Part shown: one piece after another, positions 6,904-14,653 of the stretch
Layout of the letters: every line of letters starts with the position of its first letter
Position numbering within the stretch: the stretch's first letter is position 1
Origin: DATDPY01 sp964395765
GTDB lineage: Bacteria; Bacteroidota; Bacteroidia; Cytophagales; Cyclobacteriaceae
DNA length: 23,357 nt
Assembly (NCBI GenBank): GCA_964395765.1
Contig: CAYNCU010000040.1
Coordinates: 1 to 23,357, forward strand
Reading direction: 5' to 3'
Made by a program: the position numbers and the translations under genes
Notes under the pieces: model-generated
What the model was told of the DNA's origin: nothing
The model's database searches: none
What the model saw: only the letters and a program-made list of their open reading frames with translations

Positions 6904-9384
6904 TTAAAAAGCCAATATTGCCCGGAAACAAATATTTCTTCCCATATTATAAATCCCCAGGTGGCCGTTCGGGGATTGGGAATAATATTCAAAATATTTC
7001 AGCCTGCTGAGGTTGGACTGATAAGCTTTGTCGAAGATATTATTCACCCGCACCTGAAATTGTAAATTGTATTTTTGACCGGAAAAAATCCTTGCCTCCA
7101 TTCCGGCGTTGAAAAGGGTATAGCCGGGGGTCGGGCTTTCCGTTTGATCGATAGCCAGGTACCTGTTTTGCGACGCATTGTAATCCATGCCGGCGTTCAG
7201 GGTCAGTTGCGGAATTACCCGGGAACTGAAATGAAAATCACGGGAAATATTGCTTTGCCACTTGAATGGCGGGATCATCGGCAGGTATTCCCCCTGCAGG
7301 CCAAGGTCCTTAAACTCCGGTGACCTGTTATATCCATAGATCAGGGAAAGGCTGTTGGTGAATTTTAATCCTGTGATAAATCCGGGAGTCATTTCAGCCT
7401 GCGTTTCCAATCCGTATAACTGAGCGGAAGATTGCCGGTATTGGTAAGTTTTATTTCCCTGCGGAGAAATGACCGGAATTCCATTGTCACCGGTTAACAA
7501 CGACAGATAAATATAATGATCGATATTATTATTAAATGCACTGGCGGAACATGAAAGATCACCGTAGTTCATTTCGATGCCGATATCTTCCTGCACACTG
7601 AATTCCGGGACAAAATTACGGTTACCCAGATAGATGATATGCGCCCCGGGATCCAGTCCGTTGGATGCAAATTCCGTCATATTTGGGGCGCGGTACCCAC
7701 GCGCCATGTTAGCTTTCGCGTTGATATGATCGTTTAATTTGTAAGTGATCCCTAAACTCCAGGACTCCCCGCTAAAAGTTTTACGGAAATAGGGAAATTG
7801 TAAATAGGCCCCGGCAGTATCGGAAGGCAGCACCTGTTTTTGAAATCCGCTGGCGGGATCCGTACGGGTATAAAAGTTATTCCCGTTTAGCTGTCTTATG
7901 TCATATCGGATTCCGCCGATGGCCGACCAGGGCCCGGATTTCCATAATGCGGTAAGATAGGTTCCCGCATCGAAAAGACTATAATCGGGAATTGGAAAAT
8001 CAGTAGCATCCTTATTCAGGTTATCCTGGAACATCCCATTTACTCCGAGGGAGAAATCAATATTCATGAAGCGGGGAGCGTTGTATCGTATACCGTAATT
8101 GAATGTATTCAACCTTACAAACATTCCGGCCTGCTCCGGTAGCGTAGGATGATCGTACTCGCGGCGGATGTTTTGCTGGAAGGCGAGCAAAATATCGATA
8201 TCGCCCTGTCCGATCATATAATGATTTTTCGAATAGATCCTGTAATGCTGGATGTGCTGATGCAACGGACTTAATTGATATGAATTCAAAATATTTTCCG
8301 GAACAACGGGCCGGTTTTTAATGTCATCGGCTGCTCCTTCATAGATCTGTTCCGTAAATTTCCTGGATAATGAATCCCGACTGCCGTCGGGGATGCCCTG
8401 CAGGTCATCGTAAAGGGTTAAATTAAGATTTGAATAACCTTTTTTATATTGGTTTTGTACGAAAAGCGAAAGATTCTTCTCGCGGAATCCGGTGTTATAG
8501 ACCCGGCCGTCAATGGCATTCCTGTAATTACGGGCTATCCGGTACGATCCTCTGATGGCATAAGCCCAGTGTTGGCCGCTGTAGGTAAGCCGGAAACCAT
8601 TGCCGATCAAGCCGTTATTGGCCTGGTATTCCGATAAATACTGGCCGTGAATAATTTTATCTTTTTGATGGGGAATATAGGGAATAAGACTGATCACCCC
8701 GGCCAATGCATCTGAACCGTACATCAGGCTGGACGGGCCTTTAATTACTTCCGCCCGGCTGATATTGTACGAATCCACTTCCAGGCCATGTTCATCTCCC
8801 CATTGCTGGCCTTCCTGCCGGATCCCGTCATACAAAGTGAGAACACGATTATATCCCAGGCCCCGGATGAATGGTTTGGAGATATTCGGCCCGGTTTTAA
8901 CGGCGTTCAGACCGGGAATATTCTTAACCAGGACATCAATGATATTACTTCCCGAGGTTTCGTTGATGGCCCTGGAACTTACGGCGATCACAGGAACAGG
9001 ATCTTTATGAATATCAATGGAAGAAGGGCTGCCCGTTACGATGATCTCATTTAATATTTTCCGGTCAGGAGAAAGTAAAATATCATAAAAATCTTTCCCA
9101 CTGCTCAATAGTACGGTATCCGAAAGATATCCTGTATAGGATATTATCAATCTTGGATCCTGAAGGTCCGGCGGAATGCTTATCGTAAAGTGGCCGGTGG
9201 TATCGGTTACAGTTCCTTCAGCGGTTTGAAAAAGCATAATGTTGCAGAATTCAAGCCCTTCATGGCTGGTCTCATCCTGTACAATGCCGGAAATCACCCT
9301 GTTAGCTGATAACCCGGTAACGGGAGCCGAGGCGAACAGGCACACCATCCAAAGGACCAGAAAAAGTAAATTTTTACTCAACAC
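6904..9384 (-). CDS. TonB-dependent outer-membrane receptor, metal-regulated
   Basis: 826 residues. A Sec signal (1-27) is followed by a carboxypeptidase-regulatory-like domain (about 30-108), then NEIIVTGSP leading into the plug (about 118-235) with IRGLGYNRVLTLYDGIRQEG and the conserved RAEVIKGPSSLMYGSDALAGVI segment (210-231), then a long beta-barrel ending in Phe826 as in outer-membrane proteins. It should import a scarce ligand across the outer membrane using TonB energy. The ligand is not readable; the plug loop QQWGDEHGLEVD has several possible metal-binding residues. The start is GTG (9382-9384); no in-frame ATG lies between it and the upstream stop. Its promoter contains a palindrome fitting a DtxR-family site, and the DtxR-type gene is divergent, so iron or manganese acquisition is the best inference. 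Confidence 0.9.
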   Translation of the reverse strand: MLSKNLLFLVLWMVCLFASAPVTGLSANRVISGIVQDETSHEGLEFCNIMLFQTAEGTVTDTTGHFTISIPPDLQDPRLIISYTGYLSDTVLLSSGKDFYDILLSPDRKILNEIIVTGSPSSIDIHKDPVPVIAVSSRAINETSGSNIIDVLVKNIPGLNAVKTGPNISKPFIRGLGYNRVLTLYDGIRQEGQQWGDEHGLEVDSYNISRAEVIKGPSSLMYGSDALAGVISLIPYIPHQKDKIIHGQYLSEYQANNGLIGNGFRLTYSGQHWAYAIRGSYRIARNYRNAIDGRVYNTGFREKNLSLFVQNQYKKGYSNLNLTLYDDLQGIPDGSRDSLSRKFTEQIYEGAADDIKNRPVVPENILNSYQLSPLHQHIQHYRIYSKNHYMIGQGDIDILLAFQQNIRREYDHPTLPEQAGMFVRLNTFNYGIRYNAPRFMNIDFSLGVNGMFQDNLNKDATDFPIPDYSLFDAGTYLTALWKSGPWSAIGGIRYDIRQLNGNNFYTRTDPASGFQKQVLPSDTAGAYLQFPYFRKTFSGESWSLGITYKLNDHINAKANMARGYRAPNMTEFASNGLDPGAHIIYLGNRNFVPEFSVQEDIGIEMNYGDLSCSASAFNNNIDHYIYLSLLTGDNGIPVISPQGNKTYQYRQSSAQLYGLETQAEMTPGFITGLKFTNSLSLIYGYNRSPEFKDLGLQGEYLPMIPPFKWQSNISRDFHFSSRVIPQLTLNAGMDYNASQNRYLAIDQTESPTPGYTLFNAGMEARIFSGQKYNLQFQVRVNNIFDKAYQSNLSRLKYFEYYSQSPNGHLGIYNMGRNICFRAILAF

Positions 9385-9400
9385 GATATTATTTAACTTA

Positions 9401-9431
9401 TAAAAGTAATAAGTTAGATTGATCTAACAAA
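9401..9431 (-). promoter_or_regulatory. Promoter of the TonB receptor gene
   Basis: On the minus strand TTTG (9431-9428) is followed after exactly 19 bases by TACTTTTA (9408-9401), matching the Bacteroidota TTTG-N19-TAnnTTTG promoter in all but the last base. Transcription would start about 10 bases before the GTG start. The 16-bp palindrome at 9413-9428 fills most of the spacer. Confidence 0.7.
9413..9428. promoter_or_regulatory. Candidate DtxR-family operator
   Basis: GTTAGATTGATCTAAC is a perfect 7-2-7 palindrome lying between the -33 and -7 boxes of the receptor promoter and 65 bases upstream of the divergent DtxR-family gene. The GTTAG...CTAAC ends resemble the core of the IdeR/DtxR box (TTAGGTTAGGCTAACCTAA). 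Metal-loaded regulator bound here would block the receptor promoter directly. Confidence 0.7.
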
Positions 9432-9480
9432 ATAATTTCAAAGAATAAATCCCGATGATTCGATTTCAGGGCCGGTTTTT

Positions 9481-9488
9481 TATCTTTG
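9481..9488 (+). promoter_or_regulatory. -7 box giving a leaderless regulator transcript
   Basis: TATCTTTG matches TAnnTTTG and ends four bases before the ATG at 9493. With the usual 5-7 base distance to the start point, the transcript would begin at or next to the start codon. No good TTTG is found at the -33 position. Confidence 0.5.
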
Positions 9489-9492
9489 TGCC

Positions 9493-10152
9493 ATGCTGTC
9501 CCTTACCGAACAGAATTATCTGAAAGTGCTTTTTAACCTCTCCAATGAATCGGGAGAGGTAAATGCCGTTGAATTATCACATTCCCTGGGCATAAAAATG
9601 CCTACGGTGACCAGTATGATGAAAAAGCTGTCCCGGGAGAACTATGTTCATTATGAAAGTTACAAACCCATCCGCCTGACCGAAAAAGGGAAAAAGGAGG
9701 CGGGCCTGATCATCCGGAAACACCGTTTGACGGAAATGTTCCTGGTTGAAAAGATGAAATTCGGGTGGGAGGATGTTCATGATATTGCCGAGCAGGTTGA
9801 ACACATACAATCGGATATTTTTTTTGATAAGATGGATGAACTATTGGAATATCCGAAAATCGATCCGCATGGTTCACCGATCCCGGATAAGGAAGGTAAA
9901 ATGATATGGAAGGATTATTCCAAGCTGAGTGATTGCAAGGCCGGGGAGACGGTAAAATTAACTGCCGTTATCAATACCTCCTATGACTTCCTGAAATTCC
10001 TGAATAGCCGGGAATTAAAACTAGGCCTGAAGATAAAAATAAAATCGATAGAACCTTTTGATAAAACAATGACGGTATCCTATGGAAGGAGAACTTCCGA
10101 AGCGCTGAGTCATATCATTTGTGAAAGGTTACTGGTGGAAAGGAAAAAATAA
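9493..10152 (+). CDS. DtxR/MntR-family metal-dependent repressor
   Basis: 219 residues: a winged helix (1-70), a dimerisation and metal domain (71-135) and an SH3/FeoA-like C-terminal domain (145-217), i.e. the long IdeR/DtxR type rather than short MntR. Metal-ligand positions are His77, Glu81, His96, Glu100, Glu103 and His104 in RKHRLTE, VHDIAE and EHI. Glu100 replaces the Cys102 of DtxR and matches Glu99 of MntR, but Asn8 and Lys11 replace MntR Asp8 and Glu11, so metal choice (Fe or Mn) is not predictable. Such proteins repress uptake genes when metal is plentiful. The obvious target is the divergent TonB receptor with its palindromic operator; self-regulation is possible. It ends 10 bases before the convergent DUF488 gene. 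Confidence 0.9.
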   Translation: MLSLTEQNYLKVLFNLSNESGEVNAVELSHSLGIKMPTVTSMMKKLSRENYVHYESYKPIRLTEKGKKEAGLIIRKHRLTEMFLVEKMKFGWEDVHDIAEQVEHIQSDIFFDKMDELLEYPKIDPHGSPIPDKEGKMIWKDYSKLSDCKAGETVKLTAVINTSYDFLKFLNSRELKLGLKIKIKSIEPFDKTMTVSYGRRTSEALSHIICERLLVERKK

Positions 10153-10162
10153 AACTTTGTAA

Positions 10163-10534
10163 TTATTGAGGGATTTCGGATTCGTCATGATTATTTTCCA
10201 GGTAGGACTTCAAAACGACAGCATTATTCTTTAATACATTTTTTGATGAATATAACAGGGTAATCCTTCCGTATTTTTTCTCCATGCTTAAAAGTTTCTT
10301 ACTATCGTCCGTATTTCTTTCGAGCTCCTTATTATACCGGGCTTTGAATTCATCCCATGGTCCTGAATCATAGTGATACCATTTTCTTAATTCATTACTC
10401 GGCGCAATATCTTTTAGCCAGAGATCCCAAGGGGCGTTTTCTTTACTGATTCCACGCGGCCAGAGGCGGTCCACCAGGATCCTGTATTTTTCGCCGGGAA
10501 GCCCCTTATCATATACCCTTCGTATTGTAATCAT
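10163..10534 (-). CDS. DUF488 (YeaO-like) protein
   Basis: The 123-residue cytosolic protein shows the DUF488/YeaO signature: an N-terminal IRRVYDKG, then VDRLWPRGISKE (21-32), a tryptophan-rich middle (WDLWLKDIAPSNELRKWYHYD) and a LLYSSKN-like strand near residue 94-99. The biochemical function is unknown; members often sit beside stress or metal genes. It lies 133 bases downstream of the Rrf2 gene on the same strand, with simple repeats between them, so linkage to the nitric-oxide operon is uncertain. It converges on the DtxR-family gene, leaving only 10 bases. The ATG start gives normal family length. Confidence 0.85.
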   Translation of the reverse strand: MITIRRVYDKGLPGEKYRILVDRLWPRGISKENAPWDLWLKDIAPSNELRKWYHYDSGPWDEFKARYNKELERNTDDSKKLLSMEKKYGRITLLYSSKNVLKNNAVVLKSYLENNHDESEIPQ

Positions 10535-10552
10535 CTGTTTAAATAATCAATA

Positions 10553-10657
10553 ACCAATGTTCAATCACCAATGTTCAAAACATGTGATCTCCTCTGGAAA
10601 ATTGAATATTGAATATTGAAAATTGAAAATTGAATATTAAAAATTGAATATTAAGTA
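10553..10657. repeat. Low-complexity intergenic repeats
   Basis: The 133 bases between DUF488 and the Rrf2 gene contain a direct repeat ACCAATGTTCAA (10553-10564 and 10567-10578) and then an array of variants of AATTGAATATT and GAAAATTG from about 10599 to 10657. Such AATTGAATATT strings are, from memory, common between genes in Bacteroidota. No function is known. Confidence 0.7.
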
Positions 10658-10667
10658 TTAATGTTAA

Positions 10668-11102
10668 TTATTTACGTTTCAGGACTGCGTTCTCATTTTT
10701 AATTTTATTCGCCAGTGATTTTATGGTTTGTTTTGAGGCTAATTTTTCAAAGCGATCCCTGATTCCTATGTAATCATCGTGAAGCGGACAGGGATGATCT
10801 TTGTCACAGCTTTTGAGGCCCAGCACGCATCGGGAAAAAAACTTTTCACCTTCAAACAATCGTATTACATCGTAAAGGGTCAGGGGAGAGGCCGTATCGG
10901 TAAAGAAAAATCCCCCGCCTCTTCCCTTCATGGACGCAATAAATTCCATACGGCTCAGGCTTTGCAGGATCTTGGCGGTAAATTGTTCGGGTGAATCTAT
11001 ATTTTTTGAAATTTCTTTAAAGCCCGGTCTTTTACCTTCCTGGTTCTGCAGGTGTATATAAACCAACGCGCGTATTGCGTATTCCGAAGTTTTTCCCAGC
11101 AT
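10668..11102 (-). CDS. Rrf2-family regulator with Fe-S cysteines (NsrR-like)
   Basis: 144 residues with the Rrf2 fold: an N-terminal winged helix starting MLGKTSEYAIRALVYI, the wing segment MKGRGGGFFFT (58-68) and a dimerisation helix. Three cysteines at 92, 99 and 105 (CVLGLKSC then PCPLH) have the spacing of the cluster-binding loop of IscR and NsrR, so an Fe-S cluster is likely. NsrR-type members lose repression when nitric oxide attacks the cluster. The gene follows the RIC gene by 44 bases on the same strand and faces NorZ beyond it, so a nitric-oxide sensor controlling this locus and itself is the best reading. Another Rrf2 role (IscR-like) is not excluded. Confidence 0.85.
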   Translation of the reverse strand: MLGKTSEYAIRALVYIHLQNQEGKRPGFKEISKNIDSPEQFTAKILQSLSRMEFIASMKGRGGGFFFTDTASPLTLYDVIRLFEGEKFFSRCVLGLKSCDKDHPCPLHDDYIGIRDRFEKLASKQTIKSLANKIKNENAVLKRK

Positions 11103-11146
11103 TCCGGTATTTCCTTATAATTTATAATTTAAATAACCGCATTTTT

Positions 11147-11875
11147 TTATTCTTGTTCAAGGGCTATTGCTTTTGGAAACAGTATATTGTTTTCGAGATG
11201 GATATGCCGGTGCAGATCATTCTCGAACTCCTGCAGTTTTTTTAGCGTTACCTCATACGTCGTACATCCATCCTCAGGAATCCTGTAATTACTGCATAAA
11301 TCCGCAATCTCCTTAAAACGTTCGCCTTCATCCTGGTGTTCTTCCATCATCATCGATATCGGATTCATTATGGTCCCGAACGGGGAGGGCGGCAGTTTTA
11401 ATTCCCCTCTTTTATCTTCTTCCAGTTTTCGTATATAGGGAAATAATATCATTTCTTCTTTTTGCATGTGCATCGGCAGGGCTCGGGCGGAGGCAAGAAA
11501 CAGATCCCGGATCTCTAATAATTCCGGGTGGTGTTCCCCGTGCACCTGGCAGATTTTATCGAGATTCTTAATAAGAAAAGGTATGCTGTTCCTCACATAG
11601 GCATGGTGCCGTTCCATAATATAATCGCATAATTGAGTGAGCTTAAGACGGTCGATGTAGTCGGAATCGGGATCGGCTTCTTCCGAAACCGCGGATAATT
11701 CCCTGATCAGGCTTTCCGGGTCAAGCCCGCTTCCTTTACAGGCTTCGGCGATGGGCTTGTTTCCCCCGCAACAAAAATCGATGTTGTGACCCTGGAATAC
11801 AGGGGCTGTTTTGTAATTTGTTTTTACCACCTCACTGACGATGGTTTCCGGTGTAATATTCATAGTTATCTTCAT
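11147..11875 (-). CDS. ric: RIC di-iron protein (YtfE/ScdA family)
   Basis: 242 residues. The N-terminal ScdA/DUF542 domain (about 7-60) contains the paired cysteines FCCGG (35-36). The C-terminal hemerythrin-like four-helix bundle carries probable di-iron ligands His90/91 (ERHHAYV), His136, Glu140/141 (HMQKEEMILFP), His180 (EEHQDEGE), His224 and Glu228 (HIHLENNILFP). These match the known YtfE ligand pattern. RIC proteins act in the cytosol to restore iron-sulphur clusters after nitrosative or oxidative damage, and a role in nitric-oxide chemistry has also been proposed. It is the first gene of a minus-strand pair with the Rrf2 regulator and is divergent from norZ. ATG 11873-11875 gives the usual start; Met5 is an alternative. 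Confidence 0.93.
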   Translation of the reverse strand: MKITMNITPETIVSEVVKTNYKTAPVFQGHNIDFCCGGNKPIAEACKGSGLDPESLIRELSAVSEEADPDSDYIDRLKLTQLCDYIMERHHAYVRNSIPFLIKNLDKICQVHGEHHPELLEIRDLFLASARALPMHMQKEEMILFPYIRKLEEDKRGELKLPPSPFGTIMNPISMMMEEHQDEGERFKEIADLCSNYRIPEDGCTTYEVTLKKLQEFENDLHRHIHLENNILFPKAIALEQE

Positions 11876-11890
11876 TTAAAGGTTACGCAA

Positions 11891-11898
11891 CAAAGATA
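11891..11898 (-). promoter_or_regulatory. -7 box of the ric-rrf2 operon
   Basis: TATCTTTG on the minus strand is a full TAnnTTTG match, 15 bases before the ric ATG; TTTT lies 19 bases upstream as a poor -33 box. The leader would be very short. Confidence 0.6.
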
Positions 11899-11902
11899 AG
11901 AT

Positions 11903-11936
11903 AAATATAAAAAGATAAAAAGGTCTTTATATATTT
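11903..11936. promoter_or_regulatory. Dyad between ric and norZ, candidate NO-responsive operator
   Basis: Arms AAATATAAAAAGA (11903-11915) and TCTTTATATATTT (11924-11936) are complementary at 12 of 13 positions around an 8-base centre. The dyad covers the spacer and -33 region of the ric promoter and touches the -33 region of the norZ promoter. The sequence is very AT-rich, so chance is a real possibility. Confidence 0.45.
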
Positions 11937-11954
11937 TTATTTAATAAAATTTGA

Positions 11955-11962
11955 TAATTTTG
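11955..11962 (+). promoter_or_regulatory. -7 box of norZ
   Basis: TAATTTTG matches TAnnTTTG, 25 bases before the norZ ATG at 11988. No good -33 box is seen, which would suit a promoter needing derepression or an activator. Confidence 0.55.
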
Positions 11963-11987
11963 AAACGGAATTAAAATATTTATAAGT

Positions 11988-14249
11988 ATGGTAACTAAAA
12001 AACTCTGGATAGGCTTTATAGCCGTTATCGTAATAACCTATTCGGTACTGGGATTTTTCGGGCATGAAATCTATGTGCAAGCCCCACCGATACCGGACAA
12101 AGTAATTAATAAAAGTGATTCCGTTTTATTTACGGGTCAGGACATCCGTGACGGTCAGAATGTCTGGCAGTCTATCGGCGGCCAGGAATTAGGCACCGTC
12201 TGGGGGCATGGCTCTTACGTTGCGCCTGACTGGACAGCGGATTATTTGCACCGGGAAGCCGAATTTATTCTGAATGATTGGGCAGGGGAACGTTACCACT
12301 CAGATTATGCAGGGTTGAACGATGAGAATAAAGCGGTCCTGCAGGTGGATCTGAAAAAGGAATTACGGTCCAATACATACGATCGTTCAAAGGGAATATT
12401 AACTGTTTCGCCGGCAAGAGAACAGGCGATCGAGGCCATGAATCATTATTATTCCGGTTTATTCATGCATGATCCTTCGCTGGCCAGGCTGAGGGATGAT
12501 TATGCGATCCCGGAAAACACGGTCAAAGACCCGGCGAGGATGGATAAGATGAATGCATTTTTTTTCTGGGCTGCCTGGACCTGTTCGACGGAACGCCCCG
12601 GCAAGACGATTACTTACACCAACAACTGGCCTCCGGAAGAGCTGGCAGGCAATAAGCCGGCTCCCTCGCTGATTTTATGGACCGGTTTCAGCGTGATCAT
12701 GTTATTGGCGGGCATCGGTTTAATGCTTTTTTACCAGGCCGGGCTCAGGGATAACGAATCGTTGCCCCTCAATCTTCCGGAGAATGATCCTTTATCCGGT
12801 TTGAAGCCGACCCCTTCCATGAAGGCCATAGAAAAATATTTCTGGGTCGTTTGCGGCCTGATCCTGCTCCAGGTGATCATGGGCGTTATCACCGCTCATT
12901 ATGGGGTAGAGGGAAACGCTTTTTACGGTTTTCCCCTGGCCCATTTTTTTCCATATGCCGTATCGCGCACCTGGCATATTCAACTGGCGGTTTTCTGGAT
13001 CGCCACTTCCTGGCTGGCCACGGGATTATATATTGCCCCGGCAGTTTCAGGCCATGAACCGAAATTTCAGAAAGCCGGTGTCAACTTTCTGTTTATTGCC
13101 TTGCTGGTAATTGTAGTCGGTTCCCTGATCGGGGAGTGGATGGGAGTGATGCAGAAACTCGGCCTGGTTCAGAATTTCTGGTTCGGCATCCAGGGTTATG
13201 AATACATCGATCTGGGCAGGTTCTGGCAGATCTTTTTGTTCATTGGTTTAATTCTATGGCTTATCCTCATGATCCGCGCCTTGTGGCCCGCACTGAAAAA
13301 CCCGGGGGAAAACCGGGCTTTGCTCTCTTTGTTTCTGATCGCTTCCATTGCCATCGCCGCTCTGTATGGCGCCGGGTTAATGTGGGGAAGACAAACCAAC
13401 CTGGCCATCGCCGAATACTGGCGCTGGTGGGTGGTCCACCTGTGGGTGGAAGGATTCTTTGAAGTATTTGCCACCGTGATTTCCGCCTTCCTTTTCGTAA
13501 GGATGGGAATTCTGAAAATCAATTACGCTTCTTCCGCCGTGATATTTTCCACTATTGTATACCTGATCGGCGGAGTGATCGGAACCTTTCATCACCTTTA
13601 TTTTACCGGAACGCCCACGGCCGTGCTGGCCCTGGGTGCTACCTTCAGTGCCCTGGAAGTTGTCCCGCTGATCATGATGGGTTTCGAAGCCTGGCATAAC
13701 CTGAAGATCAGCCGGTCGACCGACTGGATAAAAGCTTATAAATGGCCGATTTACTGCCTGATCGCCGTCTCTTTCTGGAACCTCGTGGGCGCAGGGATCT
13801 TCGGTTTCCTGATCAATCCACCGATCGCTTTATATTATATGCAGGGATTAAATACCACTCCGGTTCACGGACATACTGCCTTGTTCGGCGTTTACGGAAT
13901 GTTAGGGATTGGTTTAATGTTGTTCGTGATGAAAGGGTTGACAGTCAAATATGAGTGGAAGGATAAGGTGATCCGTTTTTCTTTCTGGGCGATTAATATC
14001 GGCCTTTTACTGATGGTCATGCTGAGCATTCTGCCTGTCGGACTGGCGCAGACCGTAGCCTCTGTTAAGTATGGTATGTGGTATGCCCGTTCGGCAGAAT
14101 TCATGCAAAACCCAACCCTTCAGGATTTCCGTTGGCTCAGGGTTATCGGCGACACGATCTTTACTATTGGAACGATAACGCTTGCCTGGTTTGTGATCGG
14201 GCTGAAAACAGGCTGGTCAGTGAATAAGATGAAAATCGATGTTAAATAA
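11988..14249 (+). CDS. norZ: Quinol-dependent nitric oxide reductase (qNOR)
   Basis: 753 residues. One N-terminal membrane segment leads to a periplasmic cytochrome-c-like domain lacking a CxxCH haem site (about 30-225), as expected for quinol-using NORs, followed by a NorB-like core with 12-13 helices. Conserved metal ligands are visible: His330 (TWHIQL, low-spin haem), His484 with Glu488 (VVHLWVEGF), the pair His535-His536 (GTFHHLY) and His627/His629 (VHGHTALF). The enzyme reduces two NO to N2O with electrons from menaquinol and serves detoxification or denitrification. No nitrite or N2O reductase is in the window. With divergent ric and an NsrR-like regulator, NO detoxification is the likely role. 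Length is normal for the family. Confidence 0.96.
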   Translation: MVTKKLWIGFIAVIVITYSVLGFFGHEIYVQAPPIPDKVINKSDSVLFTGQDIRDGQNVWQSIGGQELGTVWGHGSYVAPDWTADYLHREAEFILNDWAGERYHSDYAGLNDENKAVLQVDLKKELRSNTYDRSKGILTVSPAREQAIEAMNHYYSGLFMHDPSLARLRDDYAIPENTVKDPARMDKMNAFFFWAAWTCSTERPGKTITYTNNWPPEELAGNKPAPSLILWTGFSVIMLLAGIGLMLFYQAGLRDNESLPLNLPENDPLSGLKPTPSMKAIEKYFWVVCGLILLQVIMGVITAHYGVEGNAFYGFPLAHFFPYAVSRTWHIQLAVFWIATSWLATGLYIAPAVSGHEPKFQKAGVNFLFIALLVIVVGSLIGEWMGVMQKLGLVQNFWFGIQGYEYIDLGRFWQIFLFIGLILWLILMIRALWPALKNPGENRALLSLFLIASIAIAALYGAGLMWGRQTNLAIAEYWRWWVVHLWVEGFFEVFATVISAFLFVRMGILKINYASSAVIFSTIVYLIGGVIGTFHHLYFTGTPTAVLALGATFSALEVVPLIMMGFEAWHNLKISRSTDWIKAYKWPIYCLIAVSFWNLVGAGIFGFLINPPIALYYMQGLNTTPVHGHTALFGVYGMLGIGLMLFVMKGLTVKYEWKDKVIRFSFWAINIGLLLMVMLSILPVGLAQTVASVKYGMWYARSAEFMQNPTLQDFRWLRVIGDTIFTIGTITLAWFVIGLKTGWSVNKMKIDVK

Positions 14250-14301
14250 AAAGGATCCGGATTGTAATGATGGGAATTTTATTACTAACTCAGGTTAAAT
14301 T

Positions 14302-14366
14302 TTTCCCGCAGATTTCGCGGATTTTCGCGGAATCTGTCTGAAAACATCTGCGAAATCTGCTGGAAA
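14302..14366. repeat. Imperfect 17-bp inverted repeat of the GCAGATTTCGC type
   Basis: Left arm 14302-14318 and right arm 14350-14366 match at 16 of 17 positions around the shared core GCGAAATCTGC. It begins 53 bases after the norZ stop. Repeats reading like ATCTGCGAAATCTGC occur, from memory, between genes in many Bacteroidota. It could act as a weak norZ terminator through a long hairpin, but no T-run follows. Confidence 0.6.
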
Positions 14367-14431
14367 TATTTCATTTGATAAGATAGGACCACTACCTACA
14401 TTCCATTCACCGGATGCTACCCCCTTGGCAT

Positions 14432-14499
14432 GGACGATGTCCTATATGCTTCGTCCGCTCGGTATTGCACCGGTCGTTGCATGCCTCTTTTCAACGACC
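14432..14499. other. Cluster of three stem-loops in a gene-free region
   Basis: The 448-base gap 14250-14697 has a GC-richer island holding GGACGA/TCGTCC (14432-14437, 14451-14456), CGGT/ACCG (14460-14463, 14469-14472) and GGTCGTTG/CAACGACC (14472-14479, 14492-14499). The last stem is followed by TTTCTTTTT, like a loose plus-strand terminator. No protein of note is encoded. It may be a small structured RNA, a decayed element or chance. The rest of the gap is AT-rich promoter DNA. Confidence 0.35.
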
Positions 14500-14653
14500 T
14501 GAATAATTTCTTTTTCCCGGCGGAAAATACACTTGCATTGGCCCGACTTATTTCCGTTCATGTACCAAAGCTTGAAAGGATTTTTCTGTAAATTAGAATC
14601 ATAAATAATTTAATATCGGTCACTTTCTTATTTATTTTTGAACATATAGTTTT

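Noticed and set aside
10599..10657. AATTGAATATT-type array considered as a CRISPR array
   Set aside because: Units are 10-12 bases with no unique spacers and no cas genes; it is simple-sequence DNA.
13196..13697. Antisense and alternate-frame open frames inside norZ
   Set aside because: They are low-complexity translations rich in His, Arg and Gly within a clear qNOR gene; no family resemblance or start signal was found.
10668..14249. Complete denitrification cluster
   Set aside because: Only nitric oxide reductase and RIC are present; no nitrite, nitrate or nitrous oxide reductase genes are seen, so detoxification is the safer reading.
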